From Akanthomyces muscarius (Eukaryota; Ascomycota; Sordariomycetes; Hypocreales; Cordycipitaceae): 64,000 nucleotides of DNA. Positions 21,547 to 33,100 of this stretch are shown here, piece by piece. A program made the position numbers and the translations under genes. The DNA is taken from assembly GCF_028009165.1 (NCBI RefSeq), contig NC_079243.1, positions 3,224,001 to 3,288,000 on the forward strand, written 5' to 3'. Each line of letters opens with the position of its first letter. The stretch's first letter is position 1. The notes below the pieces were generated by a model. It did no database searches. It was given only the letters and a program-made list of their open reading frames with translations, and was not told the origin of the DNA.

Positions 21547-23325
21547 TCACTCCTTCACACCCACAATCACCATGTTGCGCGGGCTCTGCTTAAAGTCAAA
21601 CACCGTCTCGACCCATGCGTCCTTGACCTCGTCCTGCTCCTTGAGCCACACCCACCGATCCGTCACCATCAGCGCCTCAATCAGCGTCGCGCTGTACGCC
21701 ATCAAGCTCCACACGATGCACAGCTCCTTTTTCCGTGGCGCGTACTTCGCCAGGTACGCCTCCATCTCCGCGTCCGTCATGTCCACCATTGTCTCCCGCA
21801 TCACGTCGGCAAATTTCTTGTAGTCGCTGCTCGTCGTGAGCTTGGCCACGGCCGCGCGAATGTACGGCACCAGACCGCCGCTGTAGCTGCGCTTCGGCAG
21901 CGTGCCAATCGCCAGCGGCGAGGTGCTCTTCTGGAAGGGCCCCAGCGTCGCCGGGTCCACGCCCGCGTCCTTGCCCGGGTCGTACAGCACCTCGTGCACG
22001 GCGCCACGGTCAAGGAAGATTTTCTGCAGCACGGCCCGGTAAAAGTGCCGCGTGAAGAAGAGGTCGCTCTCCGCGGGCGTCCAGTTCTGCGGCGCCTGGC
22101 ACGCCATCATGCGCGCCGTGATGTTGGCGCGTATGCCCTGCCCGCGGTACGTCGACAGCTTGGCGCTCATGGGGAAGCCCTGCGGGTCGCGCTTGTCCGA
22201 CTCCTGCACGACGCGCCCGTTGACGGCTTGGAGCGTTGGTCGCAGGTAGCCGTGCTTGTAGGTCGGCGGGCCCAGCTTCTCGGTGACGAGGTTGTAGCAG
22301 CACCCGACAATGGCGACGGCGTGGATCTCCGGGTTCAGCACCAGCGAGCGGATGCCGTAGTGCGAGAGGTTGCCGCACGAGTGGATGGAAATGGCCATGA
22401 GCTTGAGGCGCTTCCTGTCCTCCGCGGAGCTCCCATTGTCAATCTGCTCAATGACCTCGGACAGGTCGCCGTTGTCGAGCCGGCCCGAGATGTACTGCAG
22501 CAGCCCTTTGCCCTCTTCCACCGTGTACGACAGCTCCTCGCTGCCAATCTTGCGAAAGTTGTCGCCGTCGTCGCCCACTACCTCTTTGATGGCGGCGGCC
22601 ATGGCTTCGGGATCGCTCTTGTTCGGGCCCACCACCTCCAGGATCTTGTTCCACACCTTTTTGTTGCGAAAGATCTTGGGCTTCACCGCCAGTCCCGACT
22701 GCGTGTCGTAGCTCTTGGCCGCGTCGACATTGTTCTGCCGCCCCTCGACGGCCACGACGCGCCGGTTGTACGGCTCGCTGGCCAGCGCGCGGCCCAGGTA
22801 GTTCTGCCCGCTCCCAAAGTCCACAAAGTGTGTCACCTCATCGTTCGCGTCCGCGGCAATGTCCGACGACAGCCGCGCCACGTAGTCGGCGAAGCGCTTC
22901 ACCTCGTGGATCTTTTTCGGATTCATGCCCACCGACACGGTGCGCGTGAGCGCCGGCAGCGTCGCGTCTGCCTCTGGCGGCGGCTGGACGTTGCGCCGCA
23001 GCGCCAGCCGGCGGATCGTCTTGATGTACTTGACGAGGCTTTCCGGCGGCGTCTGCCCGTCGGCAAACGTGGCAGTGTCGGGGTCATCACGCACGAAAAA
23101 GTCGAGCAGGCGCATCACATCCTGCGAGAGCAAAAAGGCGTGCCACTCTGCGGGTAGGGCAGCGTAGAAAAGGCCGGGCTCTGTGACGAAAAAGTCGACG
23201 ACGTGGACGGCGCCGCATAGTATCTGCCACGTATCGCACGTCGAGGCGAAATCAAGGAGCTCCTCCACGTATTCCTCGGGCGTCGCAAACTCATCACTGC
23301 ATGGCAGCGGCTTCGAGGGCGGCAT
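21547..23325 (-). CDS. METTL25/RRNAD1-like methyltransferase
   Basis: Predicted S-adenosylmethionine-dependent methyltransferase of the METTL25 family; animal members include proteins linked to RNA metabolism, but the reaction is not settled. The single exon encodes 592 residues, within the family range. Motif I is VDFGSGQNYLGRA (168-180), followed by the motif II acid in RRVVAVEGR; the middle carries MAISIHSCGNLSHYGIRS and VAIVGCCYNLVTE, the conserved Cys-rich core typical of this family, and the C-terminal part has IVWSLMAYSATLIEALMVTDRWVWL. The Met at 23325 gives a start just before the conserved N-terminal helix. No metal cluster or targeting signal was seen. Confidence 0.85.
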   Translation of the reverse strand: MPPSKPLPCSDEFATPEEYVEELLDFASTCDTWQILCGAVHVVDFFVTEPGLFYAALPAEWHAFLLSQDVMRLLDFFVRDDPDTATFADGQTPPESLVKYIKTIRRLALRRNVQPPPEADATLPALTRTVSVGMNPKKIHEVKRFADYVARLSSDIAADANDEVTHFVDFGSGQNYLGRALASEPYNRRVVAVEGRQNNVDAAKSYDTQSGLAVKPKIFRNKKVWNKILEVVGPNKSDPEAMAAAIKEVVGDDGDNFRKIGSEELSYTVEEGKGLLQYISGRLDNGDLSEVIEQIDNGSSAEDRKRLKLMAISIHSCGNLSHYGIRSLVLNPEIHAVAIVGCCYNLVTEKLGPPTYKHGYLRPTLQAVNGRVVQESDKRDPQGFPMSAKLSTYRGQGIRANITARMMACQAPQNWTPAESDLFFTRHFYRAVLQKIFLDRGAVHEVLYDPGKDAGVDPATLGPFQKSTSPLAIGTLPKRSYSGGLVPYIRAAVAKLTTSSDYKKFADVMRETMVDMTDAEMEAYLAKYAPRKKELCIVWSLMAYSATLIEALMVTDRWVWLKEQDEVKDAWVETVFDFKQSPRNMVIVGVKE

Positions 23326-23900
23326 CCTACCCTGGAGCAGCTCCTGCTGCGTTTGTGCTGGGTATGGCGATAAGAGGCAAGGTCCAAATGGTTATTTGGA
23401 TATTGCCGATCAATTCAACATGCGCTCACTCGAGATCCAACCTTCACTCGGCTTCCCTATGGTAGTTTGCTGTGTGGATTTGATATTGTAGTTGACAAGA
23501 TTTTTCTAGCTGTACGTGTGGGGTAGAAACCATCACCGCCGTTGTGCAGCATGACTGAATGACAAAAATCCAATCAATTTGAACGTTAAATTGAGTCTTG
23601 TCATATCACTGTAAATAAAGTCTCATTTTGAGAATCTCCTCCTACGGGTTTGCCATCGCTGCTGTCAATATCCGGATCGTGACAGATCGGTACGTACCTC
23701 TCCCACTAGCGCGGCTTGAATCGGGGGTCTTGAGGCAACGTCATTCGCAACGCCGGGCCGGACCAGCTTGCGACAGCTCACCCTCCAGCAGCCAGCATCT
23801 TTCTCAATCAACACCAACCAGCCCGTCGCCCGCCAAACCCTCCGCCAAAAACACTGTTTCCCCTTCTATCCATGCGTCACCCGACATAGCAGTCGACAGG
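23326..23900. other. Divergent promoter, METTL25-like / SNARE
   Basis: About 570 bases between two divergent start codons. The right half becomes C-rich (23770-23880), as expected for the SNARE gene leader. No separate feature was identified. Confidence 0.45.
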
Positions 23901-24691
23901 ATGATGTCCTCCACCAACGAGGAGGACCCGTTCCTCCAGGTCCAACAGTGCGTTTCGCAGCCCCTGCCCTGCCTGGCCCTTGATCAGCAGCTAACCCGTC
24001 ACCCGCCGCGCGCAGAGATGTCCTCACACAGCTGTCCTCGGCGCGTCCGCTCTTCGCCTCGTACCTGCGCATCCGCTCGCTCGCCAGCGCCGCGTCCTCG
24101 CCCGAGCTGGCCTCTGCGCGCGCCGACCTCGAGGCGTCGCTGGCCTCCCTGGCCGAGGACCTCTCCGACCTCGTCGCCTCGGTCCAGGCCGTCGAGTCCG
24201 ACCCCTCCGCGTACGGGCTCTCCGCCGACGAAGTCAGCCGCCGCAAGCGCCTGGTGCAGGAGGTCGGCGGCGAGATCGAGGACATGCGGGAGGAGCTGCA
24301 GAGCAAGATCACCACCGCCGCCGCCGACGGGGGGAACCTGCCGGACCCGAGCGCGTTCGCGATGGAGGACGGCGAGGACAACTACGCCGAGTTTGAGCAG
24401 CAGCAGCAGATGGAGATGATGCGCGACCAGGACCAGCACCTCGACGGCGTGTTCCAGACGGTCGGCAACCTGCGGCGGCAGGCCGACGACATGGGCAGGG
24501 AGCTCGAGGAGCAGCGCGAGATGCTCAACGTGGTGGACACGGTGGCGGACCGCGTCGGCGGCAGGCTGCAGACCGGCATGAGCAAGCTGCAGACGGTGAT
24601 TCGACGCAGCGAGGACCGCTACAGCAGCTGCTGCATCGCGGTGCTGATTTTTGTGCTGATTATGCTGCTGGTGCTGCTGCTGATTCTATAA
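23901..24691 (+). CDS. TLG1: Tlg1/syntaxin-6-type Qc-SNARE
   Basis: Membrane SNARE for endosome-to-Golgi and intra-Golgi fusion. Exons 23901-23947 and 24016-24691 join (68-base intron) to 240 residues. The N-terminus EEDPFLQVQQDVLTQL starts the syntaxin-6 N-terminal three-helix domain; a Gln-rich linker is followed by the SNARE motif (about 150-215, MMRDQDQHLDGVFQTVGNLR ... MLNVVDTVADRVG) and a single C-terminal membrane anchor (CCIAVLIFVLIMLLVLLLIL). Tail-anchored topology and length match Tlg1. Two Met codons begin the frame (23901 and 23904); either may be used. Confidence 0.9.
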
Positions 24692-25751
24692 TGAAGTATT
24701 TGGGAACTCTTTTCTAGAGCATTTCTGGCTTGGGTTGTTTTTTTATGGGAGTTTTTAGAAGTATAGCCTTTTTTTTCTTTTTCTTACAATTTATCCTGGC
24801 CTGTCGTGTGAGTGGTTGAGACAGATTTCCAGCTGCGGGCAAGGTGGCAAGAAGTATGACTACATTGTAGGGCCTCTACGATAGACCTGCCTATAGAGAA
24901 TATACCATCCACGTTATGTTCTTGTGCTCCAAGATGCTACATACAATGCCAATGTGCTGCTTGACAGCCGATCAACCTTCACCGTGGCGGCCGCTGCTTG
25001 AGGACGTCGAGCATCGAAAGCAATGGATATGTTGTGTCAAGATGGGATCAGAGGATACGTGATTTCGCAGCTCATAGACAAATCTGTTAAACCTCGTAAC
25101 GGCCGATGGCGTCCAGCAAACCACCAATGCTCGGACTTGGGCATGGTGAGTGCCAAAAAACGTCACGTCACAGTTGAATGCCAATTCCACAATCTGGTCC
25201 AGGAGACTGTACTATCTAGCATCACTGTGCTCTTCTCACCATCCCCATTATTGTTTTGCACCGCAGGCAGTGGCTTGCTGTTGCTTTTTTCCTTTTCTAC
25301 AGACATGCCGTGGTGCCGTGACTGGTCCTCTTCTTTCCCGCGTTTCATGTCGTGACACGCACCATCCTTCTCTCTCGACCCAGCCGCTTCCGGACTCTTG
25401 CTTGATACGAGCGTGTGCTGGCGCAGCAACCGGCATGATACATCGTATGACATTGCTTTGTATTGCTGTTTTTATTTCTCGTGTCCGTCACGTAGAGCTA
25501 TATATATAAAGGCCTGAAATGTGCCATGTTCAAAAGTATAAAACGCCGTCTTTGCATCCATGTGTATGAAGCTCATCATTCAAAATGTCAACCCAAAACC
25601 AACGCCCTTATATGCCTTTGCAACCAGCAAGTGTACTTTTTGTACATGACTGCCTCAAGCCCCTCTGATTTCTTCGTTCAAACAAGCGCCCTCCTTGGAC
25701 ACAATGCCCTACTCCTTTGCATCACATTGATTGCTGTCACATTGATTCCCA
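24692..25751. other. Intergenic, convergent 3' ends
   Basis: About 1 kb between the SNARE and GLE1 3' ends. A TATA-like run (tatatatataaagg, about 25499-25512) occurs on the plus strand but no plus-strand gene follows within 4.6 kb. Otherwise nothing recognisable. Confidence 0.4.
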
Positions 25752-27381
25752 TCACGCCAGTATCAACCCGCTCGTCGACTTGAGCACCTCGGCGAGAGCT
25801 TGCAGAGACCCGGCGGCGGGCGAGTTGCCCGGCGCTTTCTTGGGAAATTCAACCAAGGCAAGTCGCAGCGCTGCAACGGCGGCGTTGCCGTAAAAGTTGA
25901 GAAACCGCTGCTCGTGGCCGTCAATCATGTATCGCACGACAACGTACTGCGTGTTAGACGTGTGGCCCGCCGGACAGTTGACGATGCCGGCCAGGGCCGT
26001 CCAGTAGTGCGCCGGGGGATACGGATTCGCTTTGGACGACCGGCTAAAGTCGCGCAGGGACACAGCCGCGTAGCCCGCTGCCAAGCCCGCCATGCGGTCG
26101 TTGTGGCTCTGCTCTGTGATCCAGCTCGGGCCGTCTTTGCGCCAACCCAGGGCCACGCGGCCTCGCTCTGTCTTGTCGTTACCAGACAGACCAAAGAGCA
26201 CGGGGCAGGCAATGCGGAACTTGGCAATGAGGATATCGATCAGCGAGGCACCGCGCCACTGGAACTCGGGCATGGAAAAAACGTGCGCGGTAAAGACGCC
26301 GATGGGATCCGCGGCCTTGGGATTGGCGCCACATTCGCTGATGAACTGGTTGATGATGCCTTTGGCGCAAATGTTTACGAGGTAGATGAACAGGGCAGGT
26401 AGCGTGGCGCCGTTGTTAGCGGCGCCTTCGACTGGCTCTCTGACATTTACCACAAACTTGTTCACCTCGACGGGTGTGCTGGGCACCTTTTGCTGGAGCG
26501 CATCCAGTAGGGCAGTTGTGATTTTCTTAATCTGCTAACATGTTAGATGCCTGGCGCAGAAACGGAATAGAATATTCACATACAGATGGGTTGTTGGCAC
26601 CGCGGCCGGATGTCAGCTGGCCGATGGAGACGCGAATTTCGCGTCGGTACGTGCCCATGGTTCCTTTCAGAGGAGAACCGGGGACCTTGGCCTCCGCCTG
26701 CAGAGATGCACGGAGCTTTTTCAGCTCTTGATGGATCTTTACATATTGTTCCGTTGACTCTGAAGATTTGGGAGGTTCCGGTGCCTTGGGAGTGGGCTGC
26801 GAAACCACTTGCTGTGACTTTGACTGGGTGTTGTTTGCAACAGGTGATGCCAGGTTGCTCACCGGCGGCGGCTGTGCGGCTGGTTGTGCGGGCTTGGCAG
26901 TGTTTAGACCGAATCCATTCGTCAAGGGACTCGGCGACGACACTGGTTCTTGCTTGACGACCGGCTTCTGCTGTGTTTGGGAGTGCAGCTCGGCGGTCTG
27001 TTCCACCGGCTTCGCAGGCAAGCTGGGCGTCGCCTTGACAGGCTCTGGCTTCGGCTCGGGTGGCGCAGGCTTCGGGATCGATTTTGCCCGCAGTTCCTGC
27101 AGCTTGCGTTCCTTCTCCGCAAGTTCTGCTTCGGCTTTGAGCCTTTCCTGCTCGCGTTCCTGCTGCTGGCGGATGCGCTCGCTCTCCTCCTTCAGCTCGT
27201 GCATCTCAAAGACTCGCACAGCAGCTTCACGGACGCGCTCATGCTCAGCCTGCGCCGCGGCGAGCGCATCGAGATGACTCAATTCATCGTTGCGCGTGTC
27301 GAAGAGGAAGCTGTGTCGAAAATTTCGCTCAGGGCTTGACGGAGGCTGCTGGCTTTTGCGCGCGGGTGAGGATCGCGACAT
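25752..27381 (-). CDS. GLE1: mRNA export nucleoporin GLE1
   Basis: Cytoplasmic nuclear-pore factor that, with inositol hexakisphosphate, activates the DEAD-box ATPase Dbp5 during mRNA export. Exons 27381-26584 and 26534-25752 (49-base intron) encode 526 residues, close to yeast Gle1. Order: short N-terminal region, a long coiled coil (about 38-105, HERVREAAVRVFEMHELKEE onward), a Pro/Gln-rich disordered linker, then the alpha-helical GLE1 domain (about 230-520) with ALFIYLVNICAKGIINQF, RGASLIDILIAKFRI, CPVLFGL and GYAAVSLRDFSR. The frame continues upstream to another Met at 27576; I chose the Met at 27381 because the extra residues look like leader sequence. Confidence 0.88.
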
Positions 27382-30185
27382 GCTGGCGGTCGGGGGTGGG
27401 AAGCGCCCAAAAGAATTGTGGGAGGGAGATGCGACGCCGGCGCTAGATGGGCTCGCAGACCATGCCGAGGAGGAATTGGTGGGGTGAGATGGGACTAATG
27501 AAGCAGCTGACGAAGACAGAAAGTCAATGGAAGAAAAAATCAATCTGCAAAACGGTAGTGCTTTATATTTTTGCAATGCTGTGTTGTCGCGTTTATCGTG
27601 AAGTTAAGAGGCGCAGATTATTTGGCAGGGACCATTATCGGCCCCGCTAAAACAAAGTCCCGGGCCGCCGTAGCTGCAGCTGCAGTTGGAGTTGCAGGTT
27701 GCATCACCAGTGAGTGCTAAAGCACCTAGGTACCTACCTTGGGTACCTAGCACAGCGCCGGCCTCCAGTACCACTCTAGCCACTCCGCAGCAGCACGTAG
27801 CACTAACTTTGGTCGCAACGCCACCATTTTCGCCAAATGCCCCTCGCTAGTGGGGGTTTTCTACAGGATGGATGGAATGCTCGAAGCCGTTTACTTTTTA
27901 CGCGCAAAGCTTATTGCCGCTGGTCTTCAAAAAGAAGGTTCGCGGCAGGTGCATTGCTGGTGGCGATCACTGATGCCACCTCATGGATACTCGGGATGAC
28001 GGGAGAGCCTCGAGGTTGGACCAGCTTGTTCCTAGCATTGCTTTGTGCAACTGACCAAACGTCGGGTGTCACAAACCACGATTATCCGTGAATCATAACT
28101 GCGGTTCGCTGGGGCTCCTCTGATATTGTATCGAACCCCTGCTCGTGGACACGGAGCACCTCGCCTGAAAGTATGACACTGGCGATGCTTGCGTAGCTAC
28201 CCAGTTTGCCAGCCTTGCCAGCGTATCTTTGTGACCTCACATGAGTAGAGATGCTTGCGTGACTGGCTACCTACGGCGTGGTCTGGCCAGTTGGGTATTT
28301 CCCCCGCGTTCCCATCGATAGTGCCAGTTACCAGCGCAGACGTAGCGGCCCAAGCCAGGCCCTCCCAGTTCATGACGGCATTCGTCTGACCAAACAAGAA
28401 ATTCGCAGCAACGGGAAATTGGACGACGAGCTTCGACGCACACGACAGGCACCAGGTGGAGGCGGCTGTCTGTGCTGTGTCGTATCCTGTCCCCTGTAGC
28501 AGGTTGCTAGTTCATGAAACCCCTGACCACTGCCAAGGAGTAGGTGGACGAAGGGCAAGGGTAGCTTTGGTGGTTCCTTGGGCTAGTCGTTGCATGAAGT
28601 TAGCCTACGAGTAGTTAGCGTGCAGGCAAATCTGGAGAGCCTGGGCGGCCGGCGTAAACAAATGGTGATGCTGCAGGTAAATAGTGCTTGGCCTGCCTTC
28701 GCTGTCCTTGGAGCAGGTCGTCAAGCTGTCGAGGACATACATGCCTGTGCCGCGCTTCGTAGCGGATACGTCATGTCGATCAAGTTTCCCAGGGCAGCTC
28801 AGACAGCAGCAGGCGGCCGACACCCCAGCAGCAAACTCTATGCAAAGCCTGTGCATTTCCTGCATCTCAGCTTGGGCTGCTCAGGTGGCGGCGATGGTTG
28901 GGAAATACGGATGCCGACTCCACTCACCGGTTGGCTGTGGACGTTGAACGGGCATTGGGGCACCAAAAGGGCACCACAGCGGGCGCCAAAGCAGGCCATC
29001 TGGGGCATCATCTGTTTTGGCGTGCAGGGCATCCCGGTCTGGTAAATTAAATACTGGTAGCTGGTCAATGGCCAACCCAGCCCAGACAGGTGAGGCGGTT
29101 GTGGTCTCCGTGGCGATGCACGTCGCAGGCTTCTGGGCCACGTTCTTTGTTTGCGTTGGAACAAGACACGGAACTTCTGGTAGTAGGTAGGCCTTGGGTA
29201 CCCTCCAATTGGCAGCAAAAAGACGCGGGCAAACATGAGTTCGCCACTTGGATTCTGGTAAACTTCATGCAGCAAGACCCTGGATGCACCAATGACAGGA
29301 AGCGTGGAGTGACCGAGATATGCACGACGCAAGTGATCATCACGCCAGGCCAACTTGAAGTGCAATCAGTCTTCAGTGTGAGTGGCAGCGCAGCATCTGG
29401 GAGGGGCGGTCGAGGCCGCTCCCGTGGCGCCGGCCAGCGCTTGTCAGTGGCAGTGGCTGTAACTACCTCTCCGTAGCAGTGGCAGTGATGGAGAGACAGA
29501 CGGAGTTTGGTAGCAGCCAGCCACTGCCAACCTAGAGCTCTGCCGCACCTTCAATAGGGAGCCCAGGCCAGCCATGCAAGCCTCGATTCGTGCAATTCAG
29601 CACTCGAGCGCTGTCTCGCACGGCAGCCACATCCACAGCCAGGGAGGCCACAGCGCATCGTCACAGTCATCGTCACAGGACAAATACAGCGCCTCTCAGC
29701 TGCCAAAACCGCCCAAAAACACTCTCAAGCCACCTGTCTTCGGCTGCTGGCCCGCTGTCCACCATCCATCTCGCCGCCCCATTTTAGGCCCCAGCTCCTC
29801 TCTCCTCCCCCCCCAAAGAAACCTCCTCCATTCGCCCCGGCGCCGCTCACAAAGAAGCTTGGACTTGCATCATCCATCCCTCCCTTATCCTCCTCCTCCT
29901 CCCACTTCTTCCCCCATCCCCTCTTCGCCATCCTATCCGTTCCCATCGACGCCTTCCTTTTCCACACTCCTTGGCTCTCTTGAGCTCGACTGAATCAATC
30001 CCGTATACCTTCCTTCCTTTTATTCCAGCGCAGCCCTCACTTTCGCCCGCCTGCCGGTACTACCTGCACCCCAGCCCAACTGACGGCTTCACGCTATTCC
30101 ACGACATCTGTCCTGATACACCCGAGACCTTCATTGATCGCACGCGACGTGCATACTGGTGCTTGTACCCGTCTGCCTGTTCAAC
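27382..30185. other. GLE1 / SSD1 divergent intergenic region
   Basis: A 2.8-kb gap between divergent genes. It holds a perfect 9-base inverted repeat at 27726-27750 and a second copy of its core 11-mer at 29192-29202. From about 29780 to 29990 the plus strand is strongly C/T-rich, the likely SSD1 transcription start and leader; no ATG was seen between 29995 and 30186, so that part of the leader is free of upstream start codons. No coding gene is supported in 27.7-29.5 kb. Confidence 0.5.
27726..27750. repeat. Perfect inverted repeat, 9-base arms
   Basis: Left arm ctaggtacc (27726-27734) and right arm ggtacctag (27742-27750) are exact reverse complements around a 7-base loop. It can form a hairpin or bind a dimeric factor. 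The 11-mer ccttgggtacc at 27737-27747 recurs at 29192-29202. Confidence 0.8.
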
Positions 30186-33100
30186 ATGGAGCAGCAGCAA
30201 TCCCAACAGCAACAGGGCCAGCAGCAGGCCCAGCAGCAGGGCCAGCCCACTGCTCCTCAGGCTGCTGGCGGTGTTCATGGTCCCGCCGGACGTCGGCTGC
30301 ACATTGCTCATCGTCGCAGCCCGTCCGAGCTGACCCCCTTGATGAGCATGTTTGCCAATCCTGGAAGTAAGTTGTCTGCGTGCTGCCTCGTTGCGCACCA
30401 TCGTCAATTCCGTCGCCATCCCTAGGTTGACGGGCTAAGCCCTATCTGCTAACATCCAACTCTCGCAGTGGAACAATTGGCTATCCAGCAGCAGATTGAG
30501 CTTCTGCAGCAGCAACAGCAGCAGATCCAGGCCACTCACCAGCAGTATGTCAATATGGGAATGATTCCACCCGGCCAGCCCATGGCCCCTAATGGAGCGT
30601 TCAATCCTTTGCAACCCATGGGCAACATGTCGCAAAATGCTTTCCAGTTTCCCAACCAAATACCCCAAAACGTTTCGATGGCACCTCCCTCGCAGCCGCT
30701 CTCCCATCGGCGCAACCAGTCTGCCCTCCCCAACATGGGTATGGGCCCTCCTCCCGCCCCGTCTGCCGGAGCATCGGGCTCGGCCTTTGGCAACTTCGAA
30801 GCCCCCCCGAGCGGCCACAACCGAGAGAATAGCAGCGCCCGAGGTGGAAGAGGCGGTGGCGGTGGCCATCAGCGACGCCATTCTCTGGCTCTTGCCGATG
30901 CCAAAAAGGCCGCCGAAATTGCCCAGCAGAAGCGCACGACGACTGGCTTCCAGTTCCCCGGCCCTAATGCTGGCGGCGACAAGCCCGACGAAGAGAACAA
31001 CAGCGCCTCTCAACCCAGCGCCGATGGTCTTGCCCCGTCGTCTGCCATCCGCGGCGGCCGCGGCGGACATGGTCGTAGCCAGAGCATGGCTGTCAACGGA
31101 CGCGGCGCTGCTGGCAGAGGCAACTTCAGCCTCGGCGGTGATGCCGACTTTCAACGCCGTGGCAGCGGTCACAACCGCACCGGTTCGCGTAGCTTTGAGG
31201 GCAACTGGCGCACCCAAGGCCAGAACCAGGAACAGGGCAGCGCCGGTCAGACCCAGTCCTTCCAGCCTGGTCACAGATCTCGCGGCTCCATGAACCAGTC
31301 TGTGTCCTCCATTGGTGCCTTCCAGTACAACCCTGGCAACCTCCAGCTTCCCGGCCAGATGATGATGCCCCAGATGTATGGCCAAAACCTGAACCCTGTC
31401 CAGCTTAGCCAGCTTCAGGCTCTGCAGGCTGCTCAGATGAGCGGTCAACAGTTCCAGGGCTTGCAGGGTCAACAGGGTGGCCAGCTCGGCGGCCAGCAGC
31501 AGCAGCAACAACAGCAGCAGCAGCGCAAGACACTCTTTACCCCCTACCTCCCCCAAGCCTCGCTGCCCGCTCTCCTCGGGGACGGACAGCTCGTGTCTGG
31601 AATCCTTCGTGTCAACAAGAAGAACCGTAGCGACGCCTATGTTACCACCCAAGATGGACTTCTCGACGCCGACATTTTCATTTGCGGTTCCAAGGACAGA
31701 AATCGTGCCCTCGAGGGCGACCTTGTCGCGATTGAGCTGCTTGACGTCGACGAGGTCTGGTCCCAGAAGCGCGAGAAGGAAGAGAAGAAGAAGCGCAAGG
31801 ACATCACCGATACCCGCTCCAACTCGACCAACCAGGGCAACCAGAGCTCCAACCGTACCGACGATTCTGGCAACGCCGAGGGTGGTCTCCGCCGCCGTGG
31901 CAGTCTCCGTCAGCGCCCTACGCAGAAGAAGAATGACGACGTTGAAGTTGAAGGCCAGAGCTTGCTACTTGTTGAGGAAGAGGAGATCAACGACGAACAG
32001 AAGCCTCTTTATGCTGGTCATGTTGTCGCTGTCATTGAGCGCGTCGCTGGCCAAATGTTCTCGGGTACCCTCGGTCTCCTTCGTCCTAGCAGCCAAGCTA
32101 CCAAGGAGAAGCAGGAGGCCGAGCGCGCTGCTCGTGATGGCAGCACTGGTCGCAACGATTCGCGCCACCAGGAAAAGCCCAAGATCGTCTGGTTCAAACC
32201 TACCGACAAGCGTGTTCCTCTTATCGCCATTCCCACTGAGCAGGCTCCCCGCGACTTTGTAGAGAAGCACCAGGACTACGCCGACCGCATCTTTGTCGCT
32301 TGCATCAAGCGCTGGCCCATCACTTCGCTCCATCCCTTTGGCACCCTTGTGGAGCAGCTTGGGCCTATGGGAGACCTCAAGGTTGAGACGGATGCTCTCC
32401 TCCGCGACAACAACTTCTCTTCCGACGAATTCTCCGATGCCGTTTTACGCAGCGTGGGCCTTCAGGACTGGGACCTCACCAAGGAAGACGAACCTTCAGT
32501 CTCTGCTCGTCGGGATTTCCGCGAGGAGCAGACCTTCACAATCGACTTCAATGGTGGTGCCGAGCTTGGCAATGCCGTTCACGTCAAGACAGGCTCCGAG
32601 GGCAAGATTGAGATTGGTATTCACGTTCCTGACGTCGCCCACTTTGTCAAGCCCAACTCTCTTGTTGACCGTGAGGCTAAGAAGCGTGGTACCTCTGTCC
32701 AGCTCGTGGACCGCTTCTGTGCGCTACTCCCGCCCAAGTTGGCTGGTGAGGTCTGCTCCATTACCCCAGCAGAGGAGCGTCTCGCGGTCAGTGTCGTCTT
32801 TAGCGTCAATCCCCACACTGGATCTGTTGCCGAGAGCGATGCTTGGGTTGGAAGAAGCATTGTTAAGAGTGTTGGCAAGCTGTCGCTCGCTGATATTGAT
32901 GCTGCCGCCAGCGACGAGTCTGCTTACAAGAATGAGGCCGTTCCCCTGCAGACTGTCAAGATTCTTCAAGCCGTGGCTCAGAAGTTCCGCGAGGCCAGAC
33001 TTGGTGCTGGCGGTGAGCCAATTGCACCCCTCCGCCTGTTCCAGCAGCTTGACGACGAGAACCAGCCGGTTCAGTTCAACATTTTCGACTCCACCGAGTC

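Noticed and set aside
21994..23157. Plus-strand open frame of 387 codons
   Set aside because: Antisense shadow of the METTL25-like gene; His/Arg/Val-rich and without motifs.
25499..25512. TATA-like run on the plus strand
   Set aside because: No plus-strand gene or leader-type sequence follows; an AT run in a 3' region is the simpler reading.
27382..27576. N-terminal extension of GLE1 to an upstream Met
   Set aside because: The added residues look like translated leader, and the shorter form already matches the usual GLE1 length.
28130..29570. Possible degenerate transposon in the GLE1/SSD1 gap
   Set aside because: Short repeated words occur, but no terminal repeats, transposase motif or RIP-like AT bias was seen.
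30435..31652. Minus-strand open frame of 405 codons
   Set aside because: Antisense to SSD1; Leu runs are the complement of the CAG tract.
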